Assembly (NCBI RefSeq): GCF_934747485.1
Contig: NZ_CAKVGN010000027.1
Location: 1 to 33,606, forward strand
DNA: 33,606 nucleotides
Source: an uncultured Brachyspira sp.
GTDB taxonomy: Bacteria; Spirochaetota; Brachyspiria; Brachyspirales; Brachyspiraceae
Direction of reading: 5' to 3'
Both the position numbers and the translations under genes were made by a program. The stretch's first letter is position 1; each line of letters starts with the position of its first letter. This document shows, piece by piece, positions 23,110 to 28,855 of the stretch. The notes under the pieces were generated by a model, which was not told where the DNA came from, ran no database searches, and was given only the letters and a program-made list of their open reading frames with translations.

Positions 23110-23576
23110 TTAATCATTTTTTATTTTTAATTTATCTTTTCTATCATCATTTTGTCCATCAAAAAAAGCACATATTCTTAATATTCTTTCATTTCTTCTT
23201 TCTGGATTTTTGTCAATAATTTTATTATATAAAAACCATTTGAGATTTGCTTCTGAAGTGCCTAACATTTCAGCTGCCTCTTTAATGTTAATTGAATGAT
23301 AAGCAATTTTATAAAAAGTTTCTATAGGTATTTGATAAAGAAAACTTCTAGCATTCTTTTTTAAACATTTTAATTTACAAATTTTCTTACATTCATCAGT
23401 TCTATAAAATAAATGTTTTTCCTTATTTTCTTTTCTAATTTCTGCTAAATTACTGCTTTGTGTACATAGAGAAAGTAAGCAAGTATTTTGTTTAGCTAAA
23501 GGACAATCTTTAGAACAATAATTAAAACCATAAATCTTTATTTTTATTTCTATATTTTTTTTATTATTTTTTCCAT
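23110..23576 (-). pseudogene. Cys-rich HTH protein, frameshifted at an A8 tract
   Basis: Read on the minus strand, the ATG at 23576 opens MEKIIKKI and then meets a stop right after eight A (23562-23555). With one extra A the frame continues for about 155 residues to the stop at 23110. The continuing frame is clearly protein-like. It has a Cys cluster (YCSKDCPLAKQNTCLLSLC, then DECKKICKLKC) suggestive of zinc binding, followed by a helix-turn-helix-like stretch (IKEAAEMLGTSEANLKWFL) and a basic tail. AGGA lies only two bases before the ATG. It stands directly upstream of the first late unit, a natural place for a late-gene regulator. Interpretations: phase-variable or slippage-dependent gene, inactivated gene, or homopolymer sequencing error. 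Confidence 0.55.
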
Positions 23577-23633
23577 AATCCTAATTCTATTATTTATTTG
23601 CTTTTAGATAATTTTTAACATAATAAAAAAAAT

Positions 23634-23659
23634 AAATCTTGGAATAAAATCCAAGATTT
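23634..23659 (-). terminator. Hairpin terminator between divergent units
   Basis: AAATCTTGGA and TCCAAGATTT (23634-23643, 23650-23659) form a perfect 10-bp stem with a 6-base loop. On the minus strand it is followed by an uninterrupted T run, so it reads as an intrinsic terminator against antisense transcription entering from the lysis region. The + strand side has A rather than T. Confidence 0.5.
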
Positions 23660-23706
23660 ATAAAAAAAAATATTTATAATAATTATACAATATTCGGAGG
23701 TTATAT

Positions 23707-24249
23707 ATGCTTAATATAGTTATACAAAGAAAAGAAGAATATGATAATGTAAAAAAGAATGAGAATGATAAAAATGCTGAAACTTCTACAGTAGGTAATT
23801 TAAGTGTATATGATGAGAAAGGAGAAAATATTTTCAGCTGCTTTACTTTAGAGAACGGCGGAGAGAGTACAGATATAAGCGGACAAGATAAAAGAATATT
23901 AGCTGGCGTTTATTATTTAAGATGGACTTCTTCAAACACTAATTCAGGTTTAGCTATTAAGTATGATTATTGGAAAAAAGCAAATCATTTAGAAAAAATA
24001 AAAGATGGCACGCAAGGAAAAAATATAGCTGTATGGGTGATGTCTGATACTATAAAAAACCACAATAAAAGAAGAATATTAATACATATAGGAAATTCCC
24101 CTCAAGATACTTTAGGCTGTATTTTATGCGGTTATATCAATGGAAATAACGGTAAAATCGGCAATAGCACAAAAGCTATTAATGATTTATTTTTACTTTT
24201 TGAAAAATATGGAATAGAAAACTTTAAGCTTACTATAAAGGAAATCTAA
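23707..24249 (+). CDS. DUF5675-like protein, possible lysis or cell-wall enzyme
   Basis: 180 aa, strong CGGAGG six bases before the ATG. The first gene of the + strand cassette that ends with spanins. Around residues 122-142 it carries RRILIHIGNSPQDTLGCILCG: H127, T135 and C138. The core LAGVYYLRW...RILIHIGN...T.GCI with S-x-x-A-(I)-x-x-L near the end is the pattern I associate with DUF5675. The H...(S/T)-x-G-C arrangement recalls the active site of YkuD L,D-transpeptidases, so an action on peptidoglycan is conceivable. No lysozyme, amidase or other usual endolysin is seen in the cassette, making this the candidate for that role. That is inference. Confidence 0.6.
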   Translation: MLNIVIQRKEEYDNVKKNENDKNAETSTVGNLSVYDEKGENIFSCFTLENGGESTDISGQDKRILAGVYYLRWTSSNTNSGLAIKYDYWKKANHLEKIKDGTQGKNIAVWVMSDTIKNHNKRRILIHIGNSPQDTLGCILCGYINGNNGKIGNSTKAINDLFLLFEKYGIENFKLTIKEI

Positions 24250-24611
24250 TGAACCCTGAAGATTTACATGGTTTAGTAATATCCATAGCTCAAAGAGTTG
24301 GATTAAATAAAGACGGCAACAGAAACGGCAACGGCTTAATTACTGAAGTAGAAGAAATGGAAGAATATATCAATGTCAGTAAAACACATCAAAAAGAAAT
24401 AGATATGCGTTTAGATATAATGGATAAAGACATAAAAGAGATTAAAGAAGATATAAAATACATAAAAAATGAACTTAAAGATAATATAAATATGAGGAGC
24501 TTTATTAATACAAAAAATATTTTGGGAGGCATAGCTCAGGTAATAACAAATCTTACAGTAATAGGCGGAGCTTTATATTTTATATTAAAAATGTTCTTTG
24601 AAAGGGGGTAA
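24249..24611 (+). CDS. Coiled-coil protein with C-terminal membrane helix (lysis cassette)
   Basis: 120 aa. ATG overlaps the previous stop by one base (TAATG). Residues about 40-80 form a charged heptad-like coiled coil (MDKDIKEIKEDIKYIKNEL). Residues about 92-116 form one hydrophobic helix (AQVITNLTVIGGALYFILKMFF), giving an N-in or N-out tail-anchored protein. This plan fits phage haemolysin XhlA-like or holin-accessory proteins. It is coupled on both sides within the lysis cassette. Confidence 0.55.
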   Translation: MNPEDLHGLVISIAQRVGLNKDGNRNGNGLITEVEEMEEYINVSKTHQKEIDMRLDIMDKDIKEIKEDIKYIKNELKDNINMRSFINTKNILGGIAQVITNLTVIGGALYFILKMFFERG

Positions 24612-24615
24612 AACA

Positions 24616-24864
24616 ATGATAAGACATAAAGCAAAAAGCATAAGCAATGTATTAAAATTACTGATAGCAGGCTTTATATTTTTTGAGTATCATTTTCAAA
24701 GCATAATAAAACAAGCCCCTCTTACAAGCGATGATTGTAAAGGATTGCTGTTTATAGCTATAGCAGGCTTTTTTATCTTGTTTCCGATAGATGCCAGCAT
24801 ATTTATACAAAATCTATATAAAGCTAAAAATATAAAAAATGAAATAAAATCAGATATTGAATAA
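24616..24864 (+). CDS. Small membrane protein, holin candidate
   Basis: 82 aa from the ATG at 24616, with AAAGGGGG at 24601-24608; an in-frame TTG at 24598 lies upstream of that site and is rejected. Two hydrophobic helices (about 12-28 and 44-66) are separated by a short loop with QAPLTSDDCKG. The C-terminus is short and charged (KNIKNEIKSDIE). Size, two helices and place between a coiled-coil membrane protein and the spanins are those of class II-type holins. It could also be an antiholin. Confidence 0.55.
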   Translation: MIRHKAKSISNVLKLLIAGFIFFEYHFQSIIKQAPLTSDDCKGLLFIAIAGFFILFPIDASIFIQNLYKAKNIKNEIKSDIE

Positions 24865-24880
24865 ATAAAGGAGGAAAGCG

Positions 24881-24942
24881 AGTACGAGCCAAACAGTAAA
24901 CTTGTTTGCTGTTTACTATAAGGCGAGTACGAGCATAGCAAT
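24881..24942 (+). repeat. Dispersed hairpin repeat, copy C, between ribosome-binding site and start codon
   Basis: GCGAGTACGAGC occurs twice (24889-24900 region and 24923-24934) around CAAACAGTAAAC...GCTGTTTACTATAAG, which can form a hairpin. The second motif continues ATAGCAATA, as in copy B on the minus strand. GCTGTTTACTATAAG (24908-24922) recurs exactly at 25900-25914. The consensus AAAGGAGG at 24871-24878 stands immediately before the repeat and the ATG only after it. The repeat therefore appears to have been inserted between the ribosome-binding site and the start codon. Confidence 0.55.
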
Positions 24943-24943
24943 A

Positions 24944-25111
24944 ATGAATAAAGACATAAATCATTTAATTTTATTTTGTGATGAAATGATAGCTAGAGAT
25001 GTATATACAAAAGAGTTTCAAGATATAAAAGAAATATTAAAAGATTATGATACTACTAATAAACTAATAGAAAATAAAAAATATAACAGATGGAAAATGA
25101 TTAAAAAATGA
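24944..25111 (+). CDS. Small hypothetical protein (lysis cassette)
   Basis: 55 aa, acidic/basic helical, no membrane segment (MNKDINHLILFCDEMIARDV...). The frame is open from a TTG at 24902, but that stretch is the dispersed repeat, so I use the ATG at 24944. No ribosome-binding site lies close to that ATG; the good one is about 65 bases upstream, beyond the repeat. The stop overlaps the next gene's start (ATGA), so its translation probably matters for the i-spanin. Function unknown. Confidence 0.45.
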   Translation: MNKDINHLILFCDEMIARDVYTKEFQDIKEILKDYDTTNKLIENKKYNRWKMIKK

Positions 25112-25443
25112 GCTTTTTATTAAATATATTAGGCAGTAAATGGACTTATATAGCTTTATTTATTTTAGCAATTTTTATAGTAGTTTTAATATTTGTGAAT
25201 ACTATTAAAAATTATGAAAACACTATAGATAACTTAGAAGAGCATATTGATAATTTGGAGATGACTAATAAAGTTTTATATAAAGAGCTTCAGTTTCAAA
25301 ATGAGAAGATAGAGATATTAAAAAGCTACAGCAATTCTACAAAAATAATAGATAGTTTGGAAGATGACAAATTAAGCGATGTGAATATAGAGGCTGTTGC
25401 ATCTATAAGCAATGACTACTATAACAGCTTTACAAATCAATAA
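25108..25443 (+). CDS. Inner-membrane spanin candidate (Rz-like)
   Basis: 111 aa. A single N-terminal membrane helix (about 13-34, YIALFILAIFIVVLIFVNTI) is followed by a long periplasmic coiled coil (about 35-80, with TIDNLEEHIDNLEMTNKVL) and a Ser/Asn-rich end. This is the layout of phage i-spanins. A small lipoprotein gene follows. Together they would fuse inner and outer membranes at the last step of lysis of a diderm host, consistent with a spirochaete. Confidence 0.6.
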   Translation: MSFLLNILGSKWTYIALFILAIFIVVLIFVNTIKNYENTIDNLEEHIDNLEMTNKVLYKELQFQNEKIEILKSYSNSTKIIDSLEDDKLSDVNIEAVASISNDYYNSFTNQ

Positions 25444-25446
25444 TAT

Positions 25447-25470
25447 CCGATATGGGAATTTCCATATCGG
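25447..25470 (+). other. Perfect hairpin between the two spanin genes
   Basis: CCGATATGG and CCATATCGG form a 9-bp perfect stem with a 6-base loop, four bases after the i-spanin stop. It is followed by A-rich, not T-rich, DNA on the + strand, so it is not a usual terminator there. It may stabilise or process the mRNA. Confidence 0.6.
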
Positions 25471-25495
25471 AAAAATAAAAAAAGGAAATAATAAA

Positions 25496-25540
25496 ATGAT
25501 TAAAAAATATAGACAAAAAGGGATTAATAATATAAAATGA
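25496..25540 (+). CDS. 14-codon upstream ORF coupled to the o-spanin
   Basis: ATG at 25496 with AAAAGGAAA about nine bases upstream; it encodes MIKKYRQKGINNIK and its TGA overlaps the ATG of the lipoprotein gene (ATGA at 25537-25540). The lipoprotein itself has no close ribosome-binding site, so the tiny ORF may deliver ribosomes by stop-start coupling. It could also be chance. Confidence 0.4.
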   Translation: MIKKYRQKGINNIK

Positions 25541-25800
25541 AATATAGATTTTGGGTTCTCCTGCTCCTATTTATTTTTTTAGCAGGCTGTTCTACTCAAG
25601 TGAAATATATTACTATTCCTATGAGTGAACCTCCTGCTATGTTTATTGTTGAAGATATTCAAACTGATAAGCAGTTAATCAAACAATATCAAAAAAGCAT
25701 AATTAAAATAACTGAATGGCAAAAATGGTATAACATTCAAGTTGGAAGCAATTATTTTAAATTCACAAACAATATAGAAAAAAATAAAAGAAAACAATAG
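25537..25800 (+). CDS. Outer-membrane spanin lipoprotein (Rz1-like)
   Basis: 87 aa. A signal peptide ends in the lipobox LAGC, with C18 as the lipidated residue (MKYRFWVLLLLFIFLAGCST). The mature part starts with a Pro-containing segment (KYITIPMSEPPAMF), as in Rz1 proteins, and continues with a Lys/Gln-rich helix. It follows the i-spanin candidate. The partners would meet in the periplasm. Confidence 0.65.
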   Translation: MKYRFWVLLLLFIFLAGCSTQVKYITIPMSEPPAMFIVEDIQTDKQLIKQYQKSIIKITEWQKWYNIQVGSNYFKFTNNIEKNKRKQ

Positions 25801-25811
25801 ATAAAAAATAA

Positions 25812-25887
25812 ATGCGGAAGCTCTTTAATAAAAAATATAGCAGGTGTTAATAGAAGATTTTATAAATATAACTTTTAGCTTCCGCAT
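25812..25887. other. Inverted repeat closing a 54-base loop
   Basis: ATGCGGAAGCT (25812-25822) and AGCTTCCGCAT (25877-25887) are perfect 11-bp complements, unusually GC-rich for this DNA, flanking a loop with no ORF. It lies just after the o-spanin stop. It may be the end of the lysis mRNA or a small structured RNA. The exact 15-base repeat GCTGTTTACTATAAG follows at 25900-25914. Confidence 0.5.
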
Positions 25888-25952
25888 ATATAAAGAACTG
25901 CTGTTTACTATAAGATAACCAGCAAAATCTAACAAATTAATTATTTATATTA

Positions 25953-26153
25953 TTACTGATTATTTTTATTAATCTCTGTTCTTATATAATTAAATATTAT
26001 ATTTTTAGCATATAAACCAATATTTATATCTTTTTCTTTTGCACATTTTCTTAACAAGTTATTTTCTTCCTCAGTAAGTTTAATATAAACTGTATAACTA
26101 TCTTTACGGTAATTATTATCATAGTTATTATTCTTTGCTGCATTATTATACAT
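25953..26153 (-). CDS. Small ribbon-helix-helix-like protein
   Basis: 66 aa. An Asn/Lys/Tyr-rich N-terminus is followed by YTVYIKLTEEENNLLRKCAKEKDINIGLYAKNIIFNYI: one strand then two helices, the Arc/MetJ/CopG plan, with the second helix wording (x-x-I-G-x-Y-A-K-x-I) close to that of the 80-aa protein at 26558-26800. Such proteins bind DNA as dimers, often as repressors, plasmid partition factors or mobilisation accessory (MobC) proteins. No relaxase is present here, so a regulator is more likely. Confidence 0.6.
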   Translation of the reverse strand: MYNNAAKNNNYDNNYRKDSYTVYIKLTEEENNLLRKCAKEKDINIGLYAKNIIFNYIRTEINKNNQ

Positions 26154-26224
26154 AAAAACCTCATTATTTTAATTTATTATATACTATAACATTAATATAT
26201 TATTTTTCAATATTTTTTTTATAA

Positions 26225-26305
26225 TCAGCCTTTATTTTTTATAAATTTTAATAATTTACCTAATGTATTAATTATTTTTTCAGCTTCTTTTTTTATAAAA
26301 TTCAT
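26225..26305 (-). CDS. Possible 26-residue amphipathic peptide
   Basis: The ATG at 26305 opens MNFIKKEAEKIINTLGKLLK and ends FIKNKG, an amphipathic helix. GGAGG at 26323-26327 serves a second ATG at 26318 whose 12-codon frame overlaps this one, so translation could be coupled. In AT-rich DNA such short frames arise by chance; no homologue is recognised. Confidence 0.25.
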   Translation of the reverse strand: MNFIKKEAEKIINTLGKLLKFIKNKG

Positions 26306-26347
26306 CTTTGCTGTGCATAAAACCTCCATCGCTTTTAATAATTTTAT

Positions 26348-26551
26348 TTATAAATCATAATCATTTTTAAAATAATCTAAAATAAAATTAATAAGCTCTT
26401 CGGTGCTGTATTTTTTTATATTTTTAGTTTCATCTAATTTATATAAATCGGATAATATTTTTATTAAAACGTCTTTATTTTGAAGAATCAAATAATTATG
26501 AAGCTGCTTAATTGATTTAAACACGGTTTTTGAAGTACATATTTTAAACAT
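26348..26551 (-). CDS. Small hypothetical protein
   Basis: 67 aa, helical throughout (SIKQLHNYLILQNKDVLIKILSDLYKL ... EELINFILDYFKNDYDL). It starts six bases after the stop of the 80-aa ribbon-helix-helix protein, so the two form an operon that could be an antitoxin/regulator with partner. No toxin signature is visible. Function unknown. Confidence 0.45.
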   Translation of the reverse strand: MFKICTSKTVFKSIKQLHNYLILQNKDVLIKILSDLYKLDETKNIKKYSTEELINFILDYFKNDYDL

Positions 26552-26557
26552 ACATTT

Positions 26558-26800
26558 TTAATTTTTATTTATATTATCTAATAATATTTTTTTAGCATAC
26601 TGCCCAATGCTTAAATTATTCTCTTCAGCTATATTTTCAGCTTTTGAGTAGAGTTCTTTGCTTATTTTGAAAGAAATAGCTTTAACAGGCTTTACTTTTT
26701 TTTCAGGCGGAAGTTTCTTGCGTCCTGCTCCTTCTCTTCTGCCTCCGCTGTTAGCTCTGGCGCCGCCCCATTTATTTTTTTTGTTTTCTATATTTTCCAT
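26558..26800 (-). CDS. Ribbon-helix-helix DNA-binding protein with Gly/Arg-rich N-terminus
   Basis: 80 aa. Residues about 11-36 are GGARANSGGRREGAGRKKLP-like, the Gly-Gly-Ala-Arg...Gly-Ala-Gly-Arg-Lys segment seen at the start of many phage and plasmid DNA-binding proteins. Residues 40-78 form a strand (AISFKISKEL) and two helices (YSKAENIAEENNLSIGQYAKKILLDNI) of the ribbon-helix-helix type. It is first in a two-gene unit and shares the second-helix wording with the 66-aa protein at 25953 and with a C-terminal remnant at 28684. Likely a small repressor. Confidence 0.6.
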   Translation of the reverse strand: MENIENKKNKWGGARANSGGRREGAGRKKLPPEKKVKPVKAISFKISKELYSKAENIAEENNLSIGQYAKKILLDNINKN

Positions 26801-26810
26801 ATTAAAAGCC

Positions 26811-26894
26811 TCATTTATTCATAACAATTATCAGATTAACAATATTTAATATTAATGCTGTAGAAGCTATAATTAAAGTAATATATTTAAGCAT
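26811..26894 (-). CDS. 27-residue hydrophobic peptide 2 (toxin-like or toxin partner)
   Basis: ATG at 26894 with AAAGGAG six bases upstream (26901-26907). The peptide opens MLKYITLIIASTALILNIV and is a single membrane helix with a short charged end (MNK). Same length, orientation and plan as the peptide at 27009-27092, 117 bases upstream, and on the same potential transcript. Small hydrophobic peptides with a strong ribosome-binding site next to an oppositely directed consensus promoter are typical of type I toxins. Confidence 0.5.
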   Translation of the reverse strand: MLKYITLIIASTALILNIVNLIIVMNK

Positions 26895-26912
26895 AAAAAA
26901 CTCCTTTAAAAG

Positions 26913-26941
26913 TTGACAAACTTCTTATTTTTGATTATAAT
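26913..26941 (+). promoter_or_regulatory. Consensus promoter of the antisense (antitoxin-like) RNA
   Basis: TTGACA (26913-26918), 17-base spacer, TATAAT (26936-26941): a perfect sigma70 consensus. It points away from any + strand ORF. The predicted start, 26948, is the first base of the inverted repeat TATGAAGTCCAA. Confidence 0.75.
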
Positions 26942-26947
26942 AACAAG

Positions 26948-26993
26948 TATGAAGTCCAACGGCTAGAGCTTGTCGGAAACTCTAACCGCTTTT
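26948..26993 (+). ncRNA. Candidate antisense RNA antitoxin
   Basis: From the predicted start at 26948 the RNA would read UAUGAAGUCCAA, then a hairpin CGGCUAGAG/CUCUAACCG (26960-26968, 26980-26988; one C.A mismatch) and CUUUUG, a short terminator-like end. It is fully complementary to the 3' region of the mRNA of the 27-residue peptide at 27009-27092. On the mRNA strand the same hairpin pairs without mismatch through a G.U pair. Longer read-through across the toxin gene is possible. Confidence 0.55.
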
Positions 26994-27008
26994 GATATTG
27001 ACTTTAAA

Positions 27009-27092
27009 TTAGCCTTTTAAAGCTAAAATCAATGATATGATAGCAGTAACTAAACATATCAAAGAAGTCAAAAAATCAATTTTGGACTTCAT
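27009..27092 (-). CDS. 27-residue membrane peptide, type I toxin candidate
   Basis: ATG at 27092 with a near-perfect AAAAGGAGGA eight bases upstream (27101-27110) and a consensus promoter before that. The peptide starts MKSKIDFLTSLICLVTAIIS and ends LILALKG: a charged N-terminus, one membrane helix, a basic end, the plan of type I toxins such as Fst/TxpA-, Ldr- and Ibs-like peptides. The mRNA's 5' UAUGAAGUCCAA (27093-27082, containing the start codon) is perfectly complementary to UUGGACUUCAUA 123 bases downstream (26959-26948). The full-length transcript could thus mask its own start codon, as hok mRNA does. Toxicity is inferred only. Confidence 0.65.
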   Translation of the reverse strand: MKSKIDFLTSLICLVTAIISLILALKG

Positions 27093-27126
27093 ATTTGCTG
27101 TCCTCCTTTTCTTTAGGATTAATTAT

Positions 27127-27155
27127 ATTATATATCTTGCTGAATAAAAAGTCAA
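27127..27155 (-). promoter_or_regulatory. Promoter of the toxin-like peptide
   Basis: On the minus strand TTGACT (27155-27150), 17-base spacer, TATAAT (27132-27127). Predicted start about 27120, giving a leader of about 27 bases that contains the AAAAGGAGGA site. Five of six and six of six matches to the consensus. Confidence 0.7.
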
Positions 27156-27182
27156 TACTTAAAATAGGAAATATTAATTTTT

Positions 27183-28538
27183 TTATTCTTTTTGTATGAG
27201 AACACGTGCAAATTTTTCTTTTCCATCGATATAAGGTCTGTACTGTTTTTCTTTTACTATTTTATATCCTTTTTCTAATATTCCGTTTAATATAGGTCTT
27301 ACAGATACAGCAAAAGGCTTATCATAATCATTTGGAATAAAGCAATTATCTACAATTAAAGTTTCAGCATCATCGTACTTTTTATATTTTTCTGGTATTT
27401 CATCTAAAGGTACAATTTTTAAGTTTTTATATTTTGGTCTGTTTGTTATTTCTATATTTGTATACCAATGCCCTGCAGCAGTAGTTATTTCTTTTTTTGG
27501 GTTAAAATATTTATCTACACTGTTATAACCAGCCCATACTTTTTTATTTATAAAATAAGGGATATACTTATCATTTTTGCAATTTGTAATATTAGAAATA
27601 ATCAAAAACTTTTTGCCGCTCCCTATAACTATATTCCAATAGTCTATAGCCCTTGAAAAAGGAGGATTAGTGCATACTATATCTGCTTCTTCTTTTAATA
27701 TTTTTAATGATAAATCATCATCAAAAGAGCCTGTATATCCTTTAGGTGTTTCTATAATTTCATTAACTCCATCTTTAGTAAATATATATCCTTTAGCTCC
27801 TGCATTAAACAAATCCATCTGCCCGCTGTAATGCGTACATATTAATTTTTTTAATTTTAACCGCATAAAGTTTTTAATAAAATAAAGAGCAAAAGCAGAT
27901 GTATCTTTTTCTGTTCTGCTTTCTCCTACGGCATCATCGCAGTTGCAAAACACGCACTTATTTTCCCAAATATCTATCGTGTACATCTCTGCTTCTTTTT
28001 CTACATCTTCATAACGAGTATAAAACTCATCGTTATTAATGTTTTTAGCCCTCTGCATAACATCTTTTTTTGTTAATCCTCTCTCTTTAAGTGTAGGGGT
28101 TGTTTTCTTTACTATTTTTACAACTGTCTTTTTTTCTTCAGGCTTTATATATATTTCTTTTACAAATAAATCATGCGATTTAATAAAATCTATATACATA
28201 TCAAACAAAGCATTATTATAAAAATAAATCTCATTTCTTGACTGTTCTCTTAAATGAGGAAAATTATTTTTTATGTCATTTTCTATCTTACGCATATTTT
28301 TTACTTCGCATGTAAAAATATAAGAATAAATATTGTCTTTTGATTTTCCTGTAGTATTATTATATTCTTTTAATCTTCTTTCAAGATTGTCTGTGATGCC
28401 TATTTTACATTTAGCAGGCTCTAAAGATGCTTGTATTATATACAGATATTCTTTTTGCTTTACATAATTATTATTTTTATTTAAAAGTGTCTTGTCTTGT
28501 CTTGTCTTGTCTTGTCTTGTCTTGTCTTGTCTTGTCAT
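27183..28538 (-). CDS. GIY-YIG domain fused to EcoRI-type adenine methyltransferase, phase-variable 5' end
   Basis: 451 aa. The first 15 codons after ATG are nine tandem ACAAG units (TRQDK repeated three times); with nine units the frame is open, so the gene is ON as sequenced. Residues about 30-108 form a GIY-YIG/T5orf172-like domain: EYLYIIQASLEPAKCKIGIT, NLERRLKEYN, and an E...N motif near RNEIYFYN. Residues 165-451 resemble the EcoRI-type methyltransferase family: NNDEFYTRYEDVEKE, KCVFCNCDDA, SAFALYFIKNF, and catalytic motif IV CTNPPFS at 289-295. No endonuclease gene of the EcoRI kind follows, so it looks like an orphan modifier, with the GIY-YIG domain possibly adding nicking or DNA binding. 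No clear ribosome-binding site precedes the ATG. Confidence 0.75.
   Translation of the reverse strand: MTRQDKTRQDKTRQDKTLLNKNNNYVKQKEYLYIIQASLEPAKCKIGITDNLERRLKEYNNTTGKSKDNIYSYIFTCEVKNMRKIENDIKNNFPHLREQSRNEIYFYNNALFDMYIDFIKSHDLFVKEIYIKPEEKKTVVKIVKKTTPTLKERGLTKKDVMQRAKNINNDEFYTRYEDVEKEAEMYTIDIWENKCVFCNCDDAVGESRTEKDTSAFALYFIKNFMRLKLKKLICTHYSGQMDLFNAGAKGYIFTKDGVNEIIETPKGYTGSFDDDLSLKILKEEADIVCTNPPFSRAIDYWNIVIGSGKKFLIISNITNCKNDKYIPYFINKKVWAGYNSVDKYFNPKKEITTAAGHWYTNIEITNRPKYKNLKIVPLDEIPEKYKKYDDAETLIVDNCFIPNDYDKPFAVSVRPILNGILEKGYKIVKEKQYRPYIDGKEKFARVLIQKE
28491..28535 (-). repeat. Pentanucleotide repeat, nine ACAAG units (CTTGT on + strand)
   Basis: Nine perfect copies immediately after the ATG of the GIY-YIG methyltransferase gene. 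Because five is not a multiple of three, gain or loss of one unit shifts the frame. This is the classic simple-sequence contingency device. As sequenced the downstream frame is open. Confidence 0.9.
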
Positions 28539-28587
28539 AGTACAGCCATAGAATATTTTTATATAATCTTAATAGAAATTAAATATT

Positions 28588-28656
28588 TTACAACTGTATA
28601 AAAATATATACTGTAATATTAAACAAATACTTTATTAAATAGTTATTTTTATATTA
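28588..28656 (-). repeat. 69-bp direct repeat upstream of the first phase-variable methyltransferase
   Basis: Identical over 69 bp to 30422-30490, which lies in the same position and orientation upstream of the second phase-variable methyltransferase. It is A/T-rich; on the minus strand it contains TTGTTT and TATATT/TTTTAT blocks that could be promoter parts, but no clear consensus. Probably a duplicated control region. Confidence 0.85.
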
Positions 28657-28683
28657 ATATAGTATAATAATATTATAAAAAAA

Positions 28684-28776
28684 GAACAGAAGTTAATAAA
28701 AGAAAAAGCAAGTCAAAGCAATATGAGTACTGCTGAATATATCAGGCAGGCTGTATTAGACAAAATAAATAATTAA
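28684..28776 (+). pseudogene. Ribbon-helix-helix protein, C-terminal remnant
   Basis: Open frame reading EQKLIKEKASQSNMSTAEYI then RQAVLDKINN and stop, the two helices of an Arc/CopG-type domain. There is no ATG, GTG or TTG before it in frame and the strand that should precede the helices is missing. It ends at the 69-bp repeat on its left. I read it as the tail of a gene truncated when the repeat or the methyltransferase cassette was inserted. Confidence 0.5.
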
Positions 28777-28783
28777 AAATACA

Positions 28784-28824
28784 GACAGTCTCTAATTTTA
28801 CGAATTATAGGCTGTCTTTTATTT
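28784..28824. terminator. Bidirectional intrinsic terminator
   Basis: GACAGTCTCTAATT (28784-28797) pairs with AATTATAGGCTGTC (28803-28816) over 13 of 14 positions (one G.T pair counted) around a 5-base loop, followed by TTTTATTTT on the + strand and by a T-rich run on the minus strand. It can end the RHH remnant transcript and the methyltransferase gene whose stop is at 28856. Confidence 0.75.
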
Positions 28825-28855
28825 TACAGCTATACATTAATATACTGGTTTTTAT

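Noticed and set aside
24902..24943. The TTG at 24902 as start of the 55-aa gene, giving 69 aa.
   Set aside because: The added residues are the translation of the dispersed repeat; the ATG at 24944 is the more natural start.
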